Source: Phoronis australis
Lineage: Eukaryota > Phoronida > Phoronidae
Direction: 5' to 3'
Length of the DNA stretch: 64,000 nucleotides
NCBI GenBank assembly: GCA_002633005.1
Contig: NMRA01000015.1
Location: 1,415,671-1,479,670, forward strand
Shown here: piece by piece, positions 12,498 to 23,105 of the stretch
Numbering within the stretch: position 1 is the stretch's first letter
Layout of the letters: every line of letters begins with the position of its first letter
The notes under the pieces: generated by a model
What the model saw: the letters and a program-made list of their open reading frames with translations, nothing else
Databases searched by the model: none
Told to the model about the DNA's origin: nothing
Made by a program: the position numbers and the translations under genes

Positions 12498-15400
12498 CTG
12501 TCTATTAATGCGACCAGTGTTTGCTCGATGCTGCATATTGGCTTCATTTGACGCAACCAAACTAAAAAGACGCGCATTGACTTAAGTGTGCACCAATGAG
12601 GATGCCATGTTTGAGCTTGTAAAAAGTGAAACTAAAAAATGAGATCCATCAAGTATTTCCTCTCACTGTATTTGCCACTAATAAAGCTACTACTAGAATC
12701 AATCAGCACATAATATTACCACAGGCATTACCCATAGTGAGGAAAACTGAACAGTTGTACTGTGATGGAGAGTGTTAATGGTATACAAGAAGGTATATTC
12801 TGAGTGGGAATGAAGTTTTTATGGACAACAAAGATGGAAAAGGACACATAAAATTTGAAAGGTGAATCGAACTCCAACATTTGGAAGTGAACAGAGAGCA
12901 CTGGCTAAGCTAAAACCAAAGTGGAAGACCACATAATGGAAAAAATAACAATTAAATCAAGGATTTGTGTTATTTTTGCAAGGATTCACTTTCGTTTGAT
13001 TTCTTCAGTTACAAAACAAACAGTCTTGCACGTATTATGCTTAGGGCAGTCATGAAAGTATTTCTGTTCTATCTTTTGTGTTAAACACAAAGAAAATAAT
13101 TATAACAGCACTGTTCAATTATTCTGTCAACACAATAATAATCACCGAGTATATTGTCATACTAGCCCCAGTGACAAAGTTTTCAATTCCTCTACTCATC
13201 AGATCAGTACAATTCAATGATGCATAAAAGGTTAGTCACTGTTACCGGTTCAAGTCTTGGCTTCACCATAAGTTTGAGGACTGTACACAAAAAATAATTT
13301 TTAAAAGTAATTAACAACAATACGGTATTCATTATATCTAGAAGAATTTTTGCTTTTAACTTTTTCAAGCAAAGTGGCATTTATTTACCAATTAACTGAG
13401 AACAAAACTTGTTCTAGTTTGCAAAGGCAATGCTTTGAAGTACACACAAAAGATCAAAAAATCAATCTATCTACATGCATCCTTTGAATAAACTTAACAT
13501 TTTGTTTTCAGGAAAAAAAACGTTCATGAATTGTTTCAGGTCAAATCCATATTAGCTTTCAAAAACAGGTAGATCAATCAATAAAGATTTTTTGACTTCA
13601 GTAAGTTTCAGAAAGAACCTAGACCAAAACCAAATAGTGGCACATTTATATCTATATCTGTGTTTACATGCATTTCAAAATCTAAGACCACTATCATACA
13701 TACACGCAAGGCAAATCAAAATATCTCTACAAAGATGCACCAAAACACACAATCATAAAACACCATATCTTGACATAATGAAATTCTTAGCTCAAAATTC
13801 AACACTGGACACACAGAATTCCAAGACTTTGTCCAAAGGTGACACATCCATCACAACACCCACCTACGCATGACAGGTAACCTGGATACTGTCTTGCTGG
13901 TGACAGTCATATTGCCATTGATATCTCTGCGGTTATCCAAAAGTCTGGTCATCCTGTCTCAGTGACCAGTCACACACAACAAGTGTTACTCCAGTGAGAG
14001 TCAGTGTCAGTATGGGAGACGGTGCAACTGCAAGTGAGGGCTGCATCAAAGGTACAGCACCGCTGTTATGTTAATGGCTTTGAATAATTAATTACATACA
14101 GTGGGAGGTTCATCCATCAATTGCCTGACAGACCTGGGGGGTACTTACGTAGCAGTCGCATATTAGAACAGTGGCTTCATTCATAACAGATTCCTTATGA
14201 ATGACTGCTTTTTCCAACTGAATACCCCACGAAAGAGTTACACTTTCAAAATAATGATAACGCTTATTGAAGTAGTCCCCACAAAAGTATATTTAAGAGA
14301 AGACCTAAAACTATAAAAAGGATGCCTTTTTTGATGGGTTTATATTTGTTCCACACTGAAGACCCTCAAAAGTATTCAAGTGACCCCCTGTAGCTAGCCA
14401 CAGTGATGACGCAACTGGTAGCTGGCTAATAAGGGATGAATCACTTAATGAGTCAATACCCAATTATTATGTGACATTATGCAATGAACATAGCTGATCT
14501 GTCAAAGGCTAAACATATATGAGACCAGGCATCTTCCTTATCAAAAATCAAAACATTGATTTCTAATATGCCCACCAACATTATTGATAGACAGTGCAAC
14601 ACTGTGGCATTACCTGGCAGCATAACAGTGAAGACTAGTCGTCTTCATGCTATTATACATCAGCAGACTGTTTCAAACAGCATGGAAACACCACATTTAA
14701 ATGCTACACAACCATATCTGCACTAGAGACATTCTCAGTATTTTCCTATACCACATTACATGTCGGTAGCCATCTAATGCCAAAGGTAGAACCAGGTGCG
14801 AAATTGCGGTTGTCAAAACATTATGGATTTCGCTGTCCACCACCCCCAGGACTGGGAAGGTGCATTAACATTATTTATTCAGCTTGTATTATAATTACCA
14901 GGAACACCTCTCACAGTAAACCCATAAATAATACACAGTTGCTCTTTATACAAGATACAAGTAGTGGCAGGTTCTCACATAATTACTATAATAATACTGC
15001 TAATGTTTGCCCTGCTGCATCAGTCAATTTCCGCAACACAAAATCGCGCGATTAAAAAATGGTCATTATTGCTGCTTCGGCGGCTAATTTTTGTCATTAA
15101 CATTTAGCACGGCCACTGGTGATCAATTTTACCAACTCGCGCATAGCTACTATGAAATAATTAGCAACAGGAAATTAGCGTCATCTCACAGAGCGGTCAC
15201 TCAAAGGGTTGCCACATTTTTGTATCTAGACATTTAATGTGTGATATTTGCCTAAAAACACTTTATCTATTCAACACTGTCTCAGTCTTCAACTAATCAA
15301 TAGGTTCAATTAGTTTAGTTTTTGTCCAACATACAAATTTTATTCTTGCCATCCTCCAAGTCAGTACCATTGGCAGGAGACCAAAATCAACATCTAGTAC

Positions 15401-16060
15401 CAGTAAACAAATATGTTTTCCAATATTCAACATGCCCTGATAGGTACATTAACAGCAATCAATTTTATCAAGACGAGTGTGAAAAAACACTTTGTTATAA
15501 CCTGTGGCAGATTCACATAATACACTATTATCTACCCAAGTTGCTTTCACTCCCATCTTTGTAAGAGAGGTATCATAACTAGGTGAAATGCTGTTTTTTA
15601 ATTCACAGTAGTCTATATCAAATTAATTTTATGAACTTGACTGTTAGAGAACCATAAAGCCTCTAATATAATCTTTGTGCTTACATATTAAATTAAAGCA
15701 GTAGTTTTGATTTGGGCTATTTATCGTCTCGTCTTGTTCTTTCCTAAGTTTAGGAGTGACATCTGAGCCCGTGAACAACTAACAAAGTCCTTTCGCAGAC
15801 CAAGCTCGAGAAAACTTTTTGTCCTGAAGAAATGACAAACTTTCGATTCTCTCCAAGCCCAGAGACCACACCTATTTTGACTAAGAAAATGAATCTGAGA
15901 CCAAACAGTAATGGCCTAAATCAAAATTTGTTTTTTGACTGAAAGCACGCGTTTAATGCCATTTTAATTTCGGATATTCACCCAGATCCAGCGTCTACTT
16001 TAAAACCGGCATTTAAATAAGATCTCTGAATGGATGACAATTAGTGAAACAACCCCTTTC

Positions 16061-16496
16061 CCAATCTTGTACTTCGTGATAACAGGTGTATTATAAGACA
16101 CCTTGTACTTGGTGAACGCAGGTGTATCATAAGACATCTTGTACTTGGTGATCGCAGGTGTATCACAAGACATCTTGTACTTGGTGATCGCAGGTGTATC
16201 ATAAGACATCTTGTACTTGGTGATCGCAGGTGTATCATAAGACATCTTGTACTTGGTGACCACAGGTGTATCACAAGACATCTTGTACTTGGTGATCACA
16301 GGTGTATCATAAGACATCTTGTACTTGGTGACCACAGGTGTATCACAAGACATCTTGTACTTGGTGGTCACAGGTGTATCATAAGACATCTTGTACTTGG
16401 TGATTGCAGGTGTATCATAAGACATCTTGTATTTGGTGGTCACAAGTGTATCATAAGACATCTTGTACTTGGTGACCACAGGTGTATCATAAGACC
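16061..16496. repeat. 36-bp minisatellite with open reading frame
   Basis: About twelve units of 36 bp, of the form GGTGATCGCAGGTGTATCAT followed by AAGACATCTTGTACTT. Since 36 is a multiple of three, any frame without a stop in one unit stays open through the array. On the minus strand one frame (16557-16000, 185 residues) reads a 12-residue repeat S-Y-D-T-P-A-I-T-K-Y-K-M, and a second frame reads I-H-L-R-S-P-S-T-R-C-L-M. Two open frames and no splice or homology support argue for a non-coding array in a NAV intron. Confidence 0.93.
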
Positions 16497-17463
16497 AAGA
16501 TAGTACATGAGAGACATACCACAATTCTTCATTATTATTTTGGTCAAATTTCTCCACAAAAGTATATATAAAGGAAATTTTAGCCTATTACTGCCATGGT
16601 TTTTACTGAGTGTGAAGATGTCAATAAATATCAATTGTAGTAAAGTAATGAGCCTTCAAAAAATGGAAAACAAAAGTTTTTCCAAATATTTATGTGCGAA
16701 ATAAGTAGAGAACTTCCACAAGCTAGCTGTATTCCGTACACACAATATTCCAGTTATGCAAAAAATCTTTGCTTATAGAACGGAAACAGAAAATTCTATC
16801 CAATAATTCCACATTCCAACCTCACCAACCAATCACATCAGTGGCGGCCATTTTGCAAGGTTATGTTACCGTATTAAGGTCTCGAGTATACTCGCAAACC
16901 ATTCGCGTTTCAATCGCGTAATTTTGCATGATGTCCTTTTTTCACTTTTCTCACAATGACTTGGTCCACAGAATGCACCCAAGCTTGTATTGGACACCAA
17001 GCAATTATTAATTTCAGTGTACCAGCAATCACTCACTATGAACATCAGAGACCAACGTCTGTTTGGAAACCCGGCTATATGCCGGAAGCTTACTGAATTA
17101 AAAATCAATAAAAATCATGCAACAGCATCATGCTTTGATATAACCTCAACCTTTCATTATGCATTCTTACAGTATTTAAGGGCTATAAAGCCACATTACG
17201 TCCAAGATCTGAACTTCCGATTCAGACCACCTACCACAAGAAAGATGGTCTTAACCAGTTCCTTACTTAGATGGAAAGCAATTTCTGACTGTTGTACATT
17301 GAGACTATGCTTGGCACACAAAATGGCATGCTGTGATGCCGTGACAAGCAAACTAGTAGAGCCCAATTACAAGTAATAACAGACTGTTACTTCTTTTGAA
17401 TAAGGACAATTTGAGACAAACTTCATAACAGCAAGTGAACTAAATCAAAAAGTTGTTGACTTA

Positions 17464-17708
17464 GGTGATGGAAGGTGGGCCTATAGTCGCATTAATTTGG
17501 AGATGGAAGGTGGGTCTACAGTCGCATTAATTTAGAGATGGAAGGTGGGTCTATAGTCGCATTAATTTCGTGATGGAAGGTGGGTCTATAGTCCCATTAA
17601 TTTGGAGATGGAAGGTGGGTCTATAGTCGCATTAATTTAGAGATGGAAGGTGGGTCTATAGTCGCATTAATTTGGTGATGGAAGGTGGGTCTATAGTCGC
17701 ATTAATTT
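17464..17708. repeat. 35-bp minisatellite, seven units
   Basis: Seven head-to-tail 35-bp units of the form GGWGATGGAAGGTGGGTCTA followed by TAGTCGCATTAATTT, with single-base variants. The total length of 245 bp is exactly 7 x 35. It lies in the NAV intron just downstream (in transcript direction) of exon D copy 1. Confidence 0.97.
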
Positions 17709-19609
17709 CAAACAGCGAGCTAAAAGACTACAGAATGTCTTACCTGGACAACATCTCCCTGTGTGGTCTTGTCTCGGTGATATTTGCTTTTGCTCGTGAC
17801 TTCTGCTGTTGCTTGTAGCGAGACAGACTAAAGAACAAGCCTAGGGTGGCCTTCAGGTTGCCATCCTTAACATCTGAGGAGAGAGAGGGAAATATAAGCA
17901 TGGTCATTGACAAAGTGAAACATAGGGGTCACTGCAGTACCTGGCTCATCTGTTCTACTTGATGGCCTGGACAACAATAATTTGGTCTATGTAAAACCTA
18001 AATTCTATTTCTGCAGACTAACTCAGTGCACTTTAAGGTTGCAGCGGCCAGTTGCATGAAACCCTTCTAACAGCTACCTTCCTTAACTTTTGACCCCATT
18101 TTTATGGACTTATGAAAACACTGACTGAACTTACTATGGCTATTTTGTCTTCATTACTGAGTCAGGTTTAGCTCTGATACATACCAAGAGTACTGTCTAC
18201 GTTGAGTTCCCAATATTTTTGAAAATAGATAGTGACATTTTCTTTCAATGTCCCTAATTTAAAGACTAAGTCCCTACAAAATTTCTTTGAAAGAAGGGCT
18301 CAGTTTTCAGGCATTTTTATTAAAATAAAATAAAACCAGTAAAAGAGGAACTTATGAAGATAAAAAGGATAGAAAAATATAATGTGTTTGAGTAAACAAA
18401 GATACCACTGCACTAAAGATTTAGGGAACTTAGTACTGAGTCCCTATTTGGGAATGTTCTATGCAACCAGGCATTGAAGACTGGTATGGTGTGGTTAAGT
18501 TAATATGTGACATCACCACCAGGTGGCAGTGATAGTGAGTAACGTGAAAGTTCTCCAGTCATTTACTGAACGTAGCACATTTAAGCTTTATTTCTGGGAT
18601 AATTTTTACATTTTAGCGCAATTAAATAAACTTTTTATGAACGCACAGTATTTTAAAATAAATTCTAGTTCAAAGATTCCAAAACTATATGCGCAGATAT
18701 AACTTAGAAACAATACTAATTTCTTACAACTGTGAATTAATATGTGCATTGTAAAGGTTACCAAGTGACAACGAGTCCCATACATCACAAAAATTTACTC
18801 CAGATTAGAAACTATTAAAGCAAGCCGAAATGCATTTTGCACAAACACGACAAGAGTACTACAACATGAACAAAATTTGAATAAATCAACATTTCATTCT
18901 AGATCTCAAGTTTTTGAAAATTAAGGCTCAGTATTCAGTAAACCAATTCTCATCTGCTTCCTGTGTTTCTCATACTAATTAACATAATTTATGAACTTGA
19001 TTTTATTGAGGTTAAAGTAAGAAACACCTCAGGTAATTTGTAAGTCATATTCATCGATTTAATGAGACCCGCCCACTTAAACCTGATGAAAAGATGGCAC
19101 CAACATCCCTTGTTCAAGTACAACGACACTTAATTGAAAAAAATTCAATATTATAAAAAAATAATAGTAATGTCACGAAACCTTGTGATGTGGGAAACTT
19201 GAACTGCTAACTGAAGTTGTCATTAAGAGATGATGCGACGTTAAATGATAGGTGATGAGGCACTGGACAGATCTAACTGACATGATCCCACTGAGAGTGA
19301 TCAACACAAATGTGGCTTGGACTAACATAGTTAGCAGGATATATCTACCTAGATAGGTAATACGTGTCAATTACAACAGTCATCAGTTGATAATGTTAAA
19401 AAGAGAAAATCAATGTCTTGTATGAATGTAACATGCGTGTCAAGCAAAGACAACTGTCAAAGATGCTCTGTCAATCAAAGAACACTTCAGAAACATACAA
19501 TGCAAACATACTTTGATGTGATTTAGAACAATACTTTATCAATTACAACGAAAACAAAGTTGACATTGACAAGTATTATTTGCATTATTTGTAAAATGAT
19601 TGACGTAAA
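17709..19609. repeat. 1.9-kb duplicated segment, copy 1
   Basis: This segment, containing NAV exon D copy 1 and its flanking intron, recurs almost base for base at 19729-21610. Differences are scattered single bases and small indels: for example ACTGAAGTTGTC here against AAGTTGTC there, and a 14-bp stretch near 18250 missing in copy 2. It ends exactly at the ambiguous base at 19610, at the same point (TTGACGTAAA) where copy 2 passes into unique sequence. Both copies are preceded by the same 35-bp minisatellite. Confidence 0.95.
17744..17873 (-). CDS. NAV exon D, copy 1: end of CH domain
   Basis: A 130-bp exon with acceptor CTCTCCTCAG and donor GTAAGA. It completes an Asp codon from exon C, then encodes VKDGNLKATLGLFFSLSRYK, followed by a basic tail Q-Q-Q-K-S-R-A-K and A-N-I-T-E-T, ending in a split Arg codon. 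The DGNLKATLGLFFSLSRYKQQQ signature is diagnostic for the last part of the NAV CH domain (vertebrate: NGNLKAILGLFFSLSRYKQQQ). Phase is 1 on entry and 2 on exit. This copy joins in frame to exon E. A second copy lies 2.0 kb to the right and differs at only three bases in 130, giving one amino acid change (Asn here, Ser there) and one silent change. Confidence 0.93.
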
Positions 19610-19610
19610 N
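19610..19610. other. Ambiguous base (N) at the duplication join
   Basis: One N lies exactly between the end of duplicated segment copy 1 and the start of the second minisatellite array. The position marks a likely contig or haplotype join, or a collapsed minisatellite. Confidence 0.9.
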
Positions 19611-19728
19611 GGGTATATAGTCGCATTAATTTGGTGATGGAAGGTGGGTATATAGTGGCATTAATTTGGTGATGGAAGGTGGGTATATAGTGGCATTAAT
19701 TTGGTGATGGAAGGTGGGTCTATAATTT
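19611..19728. repeat. 35-bp minisatellite, truncated second array
   Basis: Same unit as at 17464-17708 but only about three and a half units. Most carry variants not common in the first array (GGGTATATAGTGGCATT instead of GGGTCTATAGTCGCATT). It starts abruptly after an ambiguous base at 19610, which suggests a join or unresolved stretch in the assembly. Confidence 0.93.
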
Positions 19729-21610
19729 CAAACAGTGAGCTAAAAGACTACAGAATGTCTTACCTGGACAACATCTCCCTGTGTGGTCTTGTCTCGGTGA
19801 TGCTTGCTTTTGCTCGTGACTTCTGCTGTTGCTTGTAGCGAGACAGACTAAAGAACAAGCCTAAGGTGGCCTTCAGGTTGCCATCCTTAACATCTGAGGA
19901 GAAAGAGGGAAGTATAAGCATGATCATTGACAAAGTGAAACATAGGGGTCACTGCAGTACCTGGCTCATCTGTTCTACTTGATGGCCTGGACAACAATCA
20001 TTTGGTCTATGTAAAACCTAAATTTTATTTCTGCAGACTAACTCAATGCACTTTAAGTTGCAGTGGCCAGTTGCATGAAACCCTTCTAATAGCTACATTC
20101 CTTAACTTTTGACCCCATTTGTATGGACTTATGAAAACACTGACTGAACTTACTATGGCTATTTTGTCTTCCTTACTAAGTTAGGTTTAGCTCTGATACA
20201 TACTAAGAGTACTATCTACGTTGAGTTCTCAATATTTTTGAAAATAGATAGTGACATTTTCTTTCAATGTCCTAAGTCACTGTAAAATTTCTTTGAAATA
20301 AGAGCTCAGTTTTCAGGCATTTTTATTAATATAAAATAACACCAGTAAAAGAGGAACTTATGAAGATAAAAAGGATAGAAAAATATAATGTGTTTGAGTA
20401 AACAAAGATACCACTGCACTAAAGATTTAGGGAACTTAGTAGTGAGTCCCTATTTGGGAATGTTCTATGCAACTGGGCACTGAAGACAGGTATGGTGTGG
20501 TTAACTTAATATGTGACATCACCACCAGGTGGCAGTGATACTGAGTAACATGAAAGTTCTCCAGTCATTTACTGAACGTAGCACATTTAAGCTTTGTTTC
20601 TGGAATAATTTTTACATTTTACCGCAATTAAATAAACTTTTTATGAACGCACAGTATTTTAAAATAAATTCTAGTTCAAAGAGTCCAAAACTATATGCGC
20701 AGATATAACTTAGAAACAATACTAATTTCTTACAACTGTGAATTAATATGTGGATAGTAAAGGTTACCAAGTGACAAAGAGTCCCACACATCACAAAAAT
20801 TTACTCCACATTAGAAACTATTAAAACAAGCCGAAACGCATTTTGCACAAACACGACAAGAATACTACAACATGAACAAAATTTGAATAAAACAAAATTT
20901 CATTCTAGATCTCAAGTTTTTGAAAATTAAGGCTCAGTATTCAGTAAACCAATTCTCATCTGCTTCCTGTGTTTCTCATACTAATTAACATAATTTATGA
21001 ACTTGATTTTACTGAGGTTAAAGTAAGAAACACCTCAGGTAATTTGTAAGTCATATTCATGGATTTAATGAGACCCGCCCACTTAAACCTGATGAAGATG
21101 GCACCAACATCCCTTGTTCAAGTACAGCGACATTTAATTGAAAAAAAATTCAATATTATAAAAAAATAATAGTAATGTCACGAAACCTTGTGATGTGGGA
21201 AACTTGAACTGCTAAGTTGTCATTAAGAGATGATGCGACGTTAAATGATAGGTGATGAGGCACTGGACAGATCTAACTGACATGATCCCACTGAGAGTGT
21301 TCAACACAAATGTGGCTTGGACTAACATAGTTAGCAGGATATATCTACCTTAGATAGGTAATACGTGTCAATTACAACAGTCATCAGTTGATAATGTTAA
21401 AAAGAGAAAATCAATGTCTTGTACGAATGTAACATGCGTGTCAAGCAAAGACAACTGTCAAAGATGCTCTGTCAATCAAAGAACACTTCAGAAACATACA
21501 ATGCAAACATACTTTGATGTGATTTAGAACAATACTTTATCAATTACAACGAAAACAAAGTTGACATTGACAAGTATTATTTGCATTATTTGTAAAATGA
21601 TTGACGTAAA
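19729..21610. repeat. 1.9-kb duplicated segment, copy 2
   Basis: Direct repeat of 17709-19609 carrying NAV exon D copy 2. To its right the sequence continues into unique intron (CTGTGCGCTCGAG). Its left edge comes out of a shorter minisatellite array whose last unit lacks nine bases. The level and spread of differences look like those between two alleles in a polymorphic species or a recent tandem duplication. Confidence 0.95.
19764..19893 (-). CDS. NAV exon D, copy 2: duplicate end of CH domain
   Basis: Second intact copy of the exon encoding DGNLKATLGLFFSLSRYKQQQ, with the same splice sites and length. It has one replacement relative to copy 1 (AGC Ser for AAT Asn, in the basic tail after the CH domain) and one silent Leu change. 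Because 130 is not a multiple of three, splicing copy 2 to copy 1 would put a stop codon (AGA-TGT-TAA) at the junction. If both copies are real they must therefore be used one at a time. The whole surrounding segment is duplicated too, and the join carries an ambiguous base, so an allelic duplicate from assembly is at least as likely. Confidence 0.8.
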
Positions 21611-23032
21611 CTGTGCGCTCGAGAGAGTTATACAACTAAGCTAGACATGTAACAAACCAACATGACAATAATTACACCCGAGGGGGGGTCTCTTCTATAT
21701 GACAGGCACGGGATGCCATCGCAAGTACAGACCAAAGTAATACCAGGGAAACTGGTAGAATGATTACCTAAGGCAATACCAAATGATGAGAACCCTTAGC
21801 CTAGCCAAGACAATGTGGATATCCTCCAAAGTCACCCTTGCCACATGACTACCCCCACCATCACCTGCCCATGACAAGACTTGGGTAAATACAGGACACC
21901 TATTCCAAGACAATACCACAAACTACCCACCGAAAATGATACCTGAGAAGTGTAAATAACAACTCATTTGGCCGGGCATGACATGCCAAAAAGAGTAGGC
22001 CTGCGACCTGGTGGAACTTGTAGTACACTAGGCGCGCTTGGACCACATGACTGAGCCCATCGGCACATCTCAACCAACAACTCTTGCATGAGAACTCCAA
22101 AGTTATTTTTTTTAAGTCCATTCCATATGCCGCAATTGCAATTTCATATATGACTGTCTCATAAAGTTATGCTCATACTACAAGCTACAAGAACATCTTG
22201 CCCAGGAGCAACTTGCCCAAGTTCACATTTTGGGAGGAGTAACTAGTCCTCATAGTGGCTTAGAATTTTGCAGGCACCCTTCTAAATCATGGGTGTCGTT
22301 CACAAATAATAGGGCTTTTGAAATTATGAACACTTCAAAATTGAATTCATAGTTACTGAGTTTTGGGCTTGGAGGGGGCAACTAGTCCACACAGTAGTAT
22401 CGAATTTTGCGGATGCTTGTAAATCATTGGTGTCATTCAGACCTTTTGAAATGGACCCTGCTCTTAGTTATACTACTGTCCCAGTTGGCCTGTGTATGCA
22501 CTGAGAAGGAAATTGGTTTATTATCCCCTGTGGATTCTGTACAGCTGAGCCCCAGAATGCACCTGGGCTTCCACAATACATACTCCACACACTGGGACTG
22601 GCAGGCTTAGACACACGTACGTTTGTATCTGCGCAAGCATGCAGGTGCTAACTACTTCATCCCTAGTCTACAGGTTTTGCAGCCACAATAGTGCAAGTTC
22701 TGCATTGATAACTGAAGGTGGGCTATGTTGCCATAGACGTGTCATACTGTCCCAGCTCAAGTGACATTCACACTACTACAACACCTAGCGACAACTCCTT
22801 CAAGCAAAGCTAACTCTAAAGTAACTCATTAAGTGGACACCATTTATCACAATGTGTAGCCAGGTGATGACACCACTCTCGTATCAAGCTAAAAAGTCAT
22901 TTACAAATTTTTACATGGCAATCGGAGTATCTATAGTGGTCTGTAAGTTATACACTAAAAATCGGAGTGTTAGCCAAACTTTAGACAATTTCAAGACTAA
23001 ATCCTTGACAACTTCATGCCTACAGGCTTTAC
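19894..23032 (-). other. NAV intron between exon C and exon D copy 2
   Basis: Mostly duplicated segment copy 2 to 21610, then unique AT-rich sequence with a poly-G run near 21680 and the direct repeats at 22.2-22.5 kb. No coding sequence recognised. Confidence 0.75.
22231..22460. repeat. Two ~95-bp direct repeats about 138 bp apart
   Basis: The segment near 22231-22330 (GTAACTAGTCCTCATAGTGG ... GAATTTTGCAGG ... AAATCATGGGTGTC ... CTTTTGAAAT) recurs at about 22369-22460 with changes (GCAACTAGTCCACACAGTAG ... GAATTTTGCGGA ... AAATCATTGGTGTC ... CTTTTGAAAT). Diverged tandem duplication in the NAV exon C-D intron. Confidence 0.7.
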
Positions 23033-23105
23033 CTTTAGCATTGAGACCATCGACATTTACTCCTTGTTTGGCCAGGAATGTCAGGCAAGTGTTAATGTTC
23101 TCTAT
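23033..23105 (-). CDS. NAV exon C: CH-domain core
   Basis: A 73-bp exon encoding IENINTCLTFLAKQGVNVD followed by GLNAK. It is almost the same as the vertebrate NAV segment IEN(V/I)D(V/A)CL(S/N)FLAA(R/K)G(V/I)N(V/I)QGLSAE. The acceptor is TTCATTTCAG and the donor GTAAAG. Phase is 0 on entry and 1 on exit. In CH domains this region forms a helix and the turn after it. Exon length and boundaries match those known for vertebrate NAV genes. The exon sits alone, with 5.2 kb of intron before the first CH exon-D copy met on the plus map (3.1 kb to the copy at 19.8 kb). Confidence 0.93.

Larger units (their letters stand above)
8358..17743 (-). other. NAV intron between exons D and E
   Basis: A 9.4-kb intron. 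It holds the family D repeat (10.1 kb), the short tandem repeat (11.6 kb), the 21-bp hairpin (12.4 kb), the 36-bp minisatellite (16.1 kb) and the 35-bp minisatellite (17.5 kb). Open frames of up to 128 codons (16990-17376, plus) have no recognisable motif. No further exon is required, because exon D joins exon E in phase at the conserved S-R-L-P. Confidence 0.75.

Noticed and set aside
16990-17376. A 128-codon plus-strand frame
   Set aside because: No motif, no family resemblance, an overlapping antisense frame, and a position inside a NAV intron. Kept as chance unless transcripts appear.
18606-18788. Nearly identical 60-codon frames at 18606-18788 and 20612-20794, which could suggest a conserved small protein
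   Set aside because: They are the same intron sequence in the two duplicated segments; similarity comes from the duplication, not selection on a protein.
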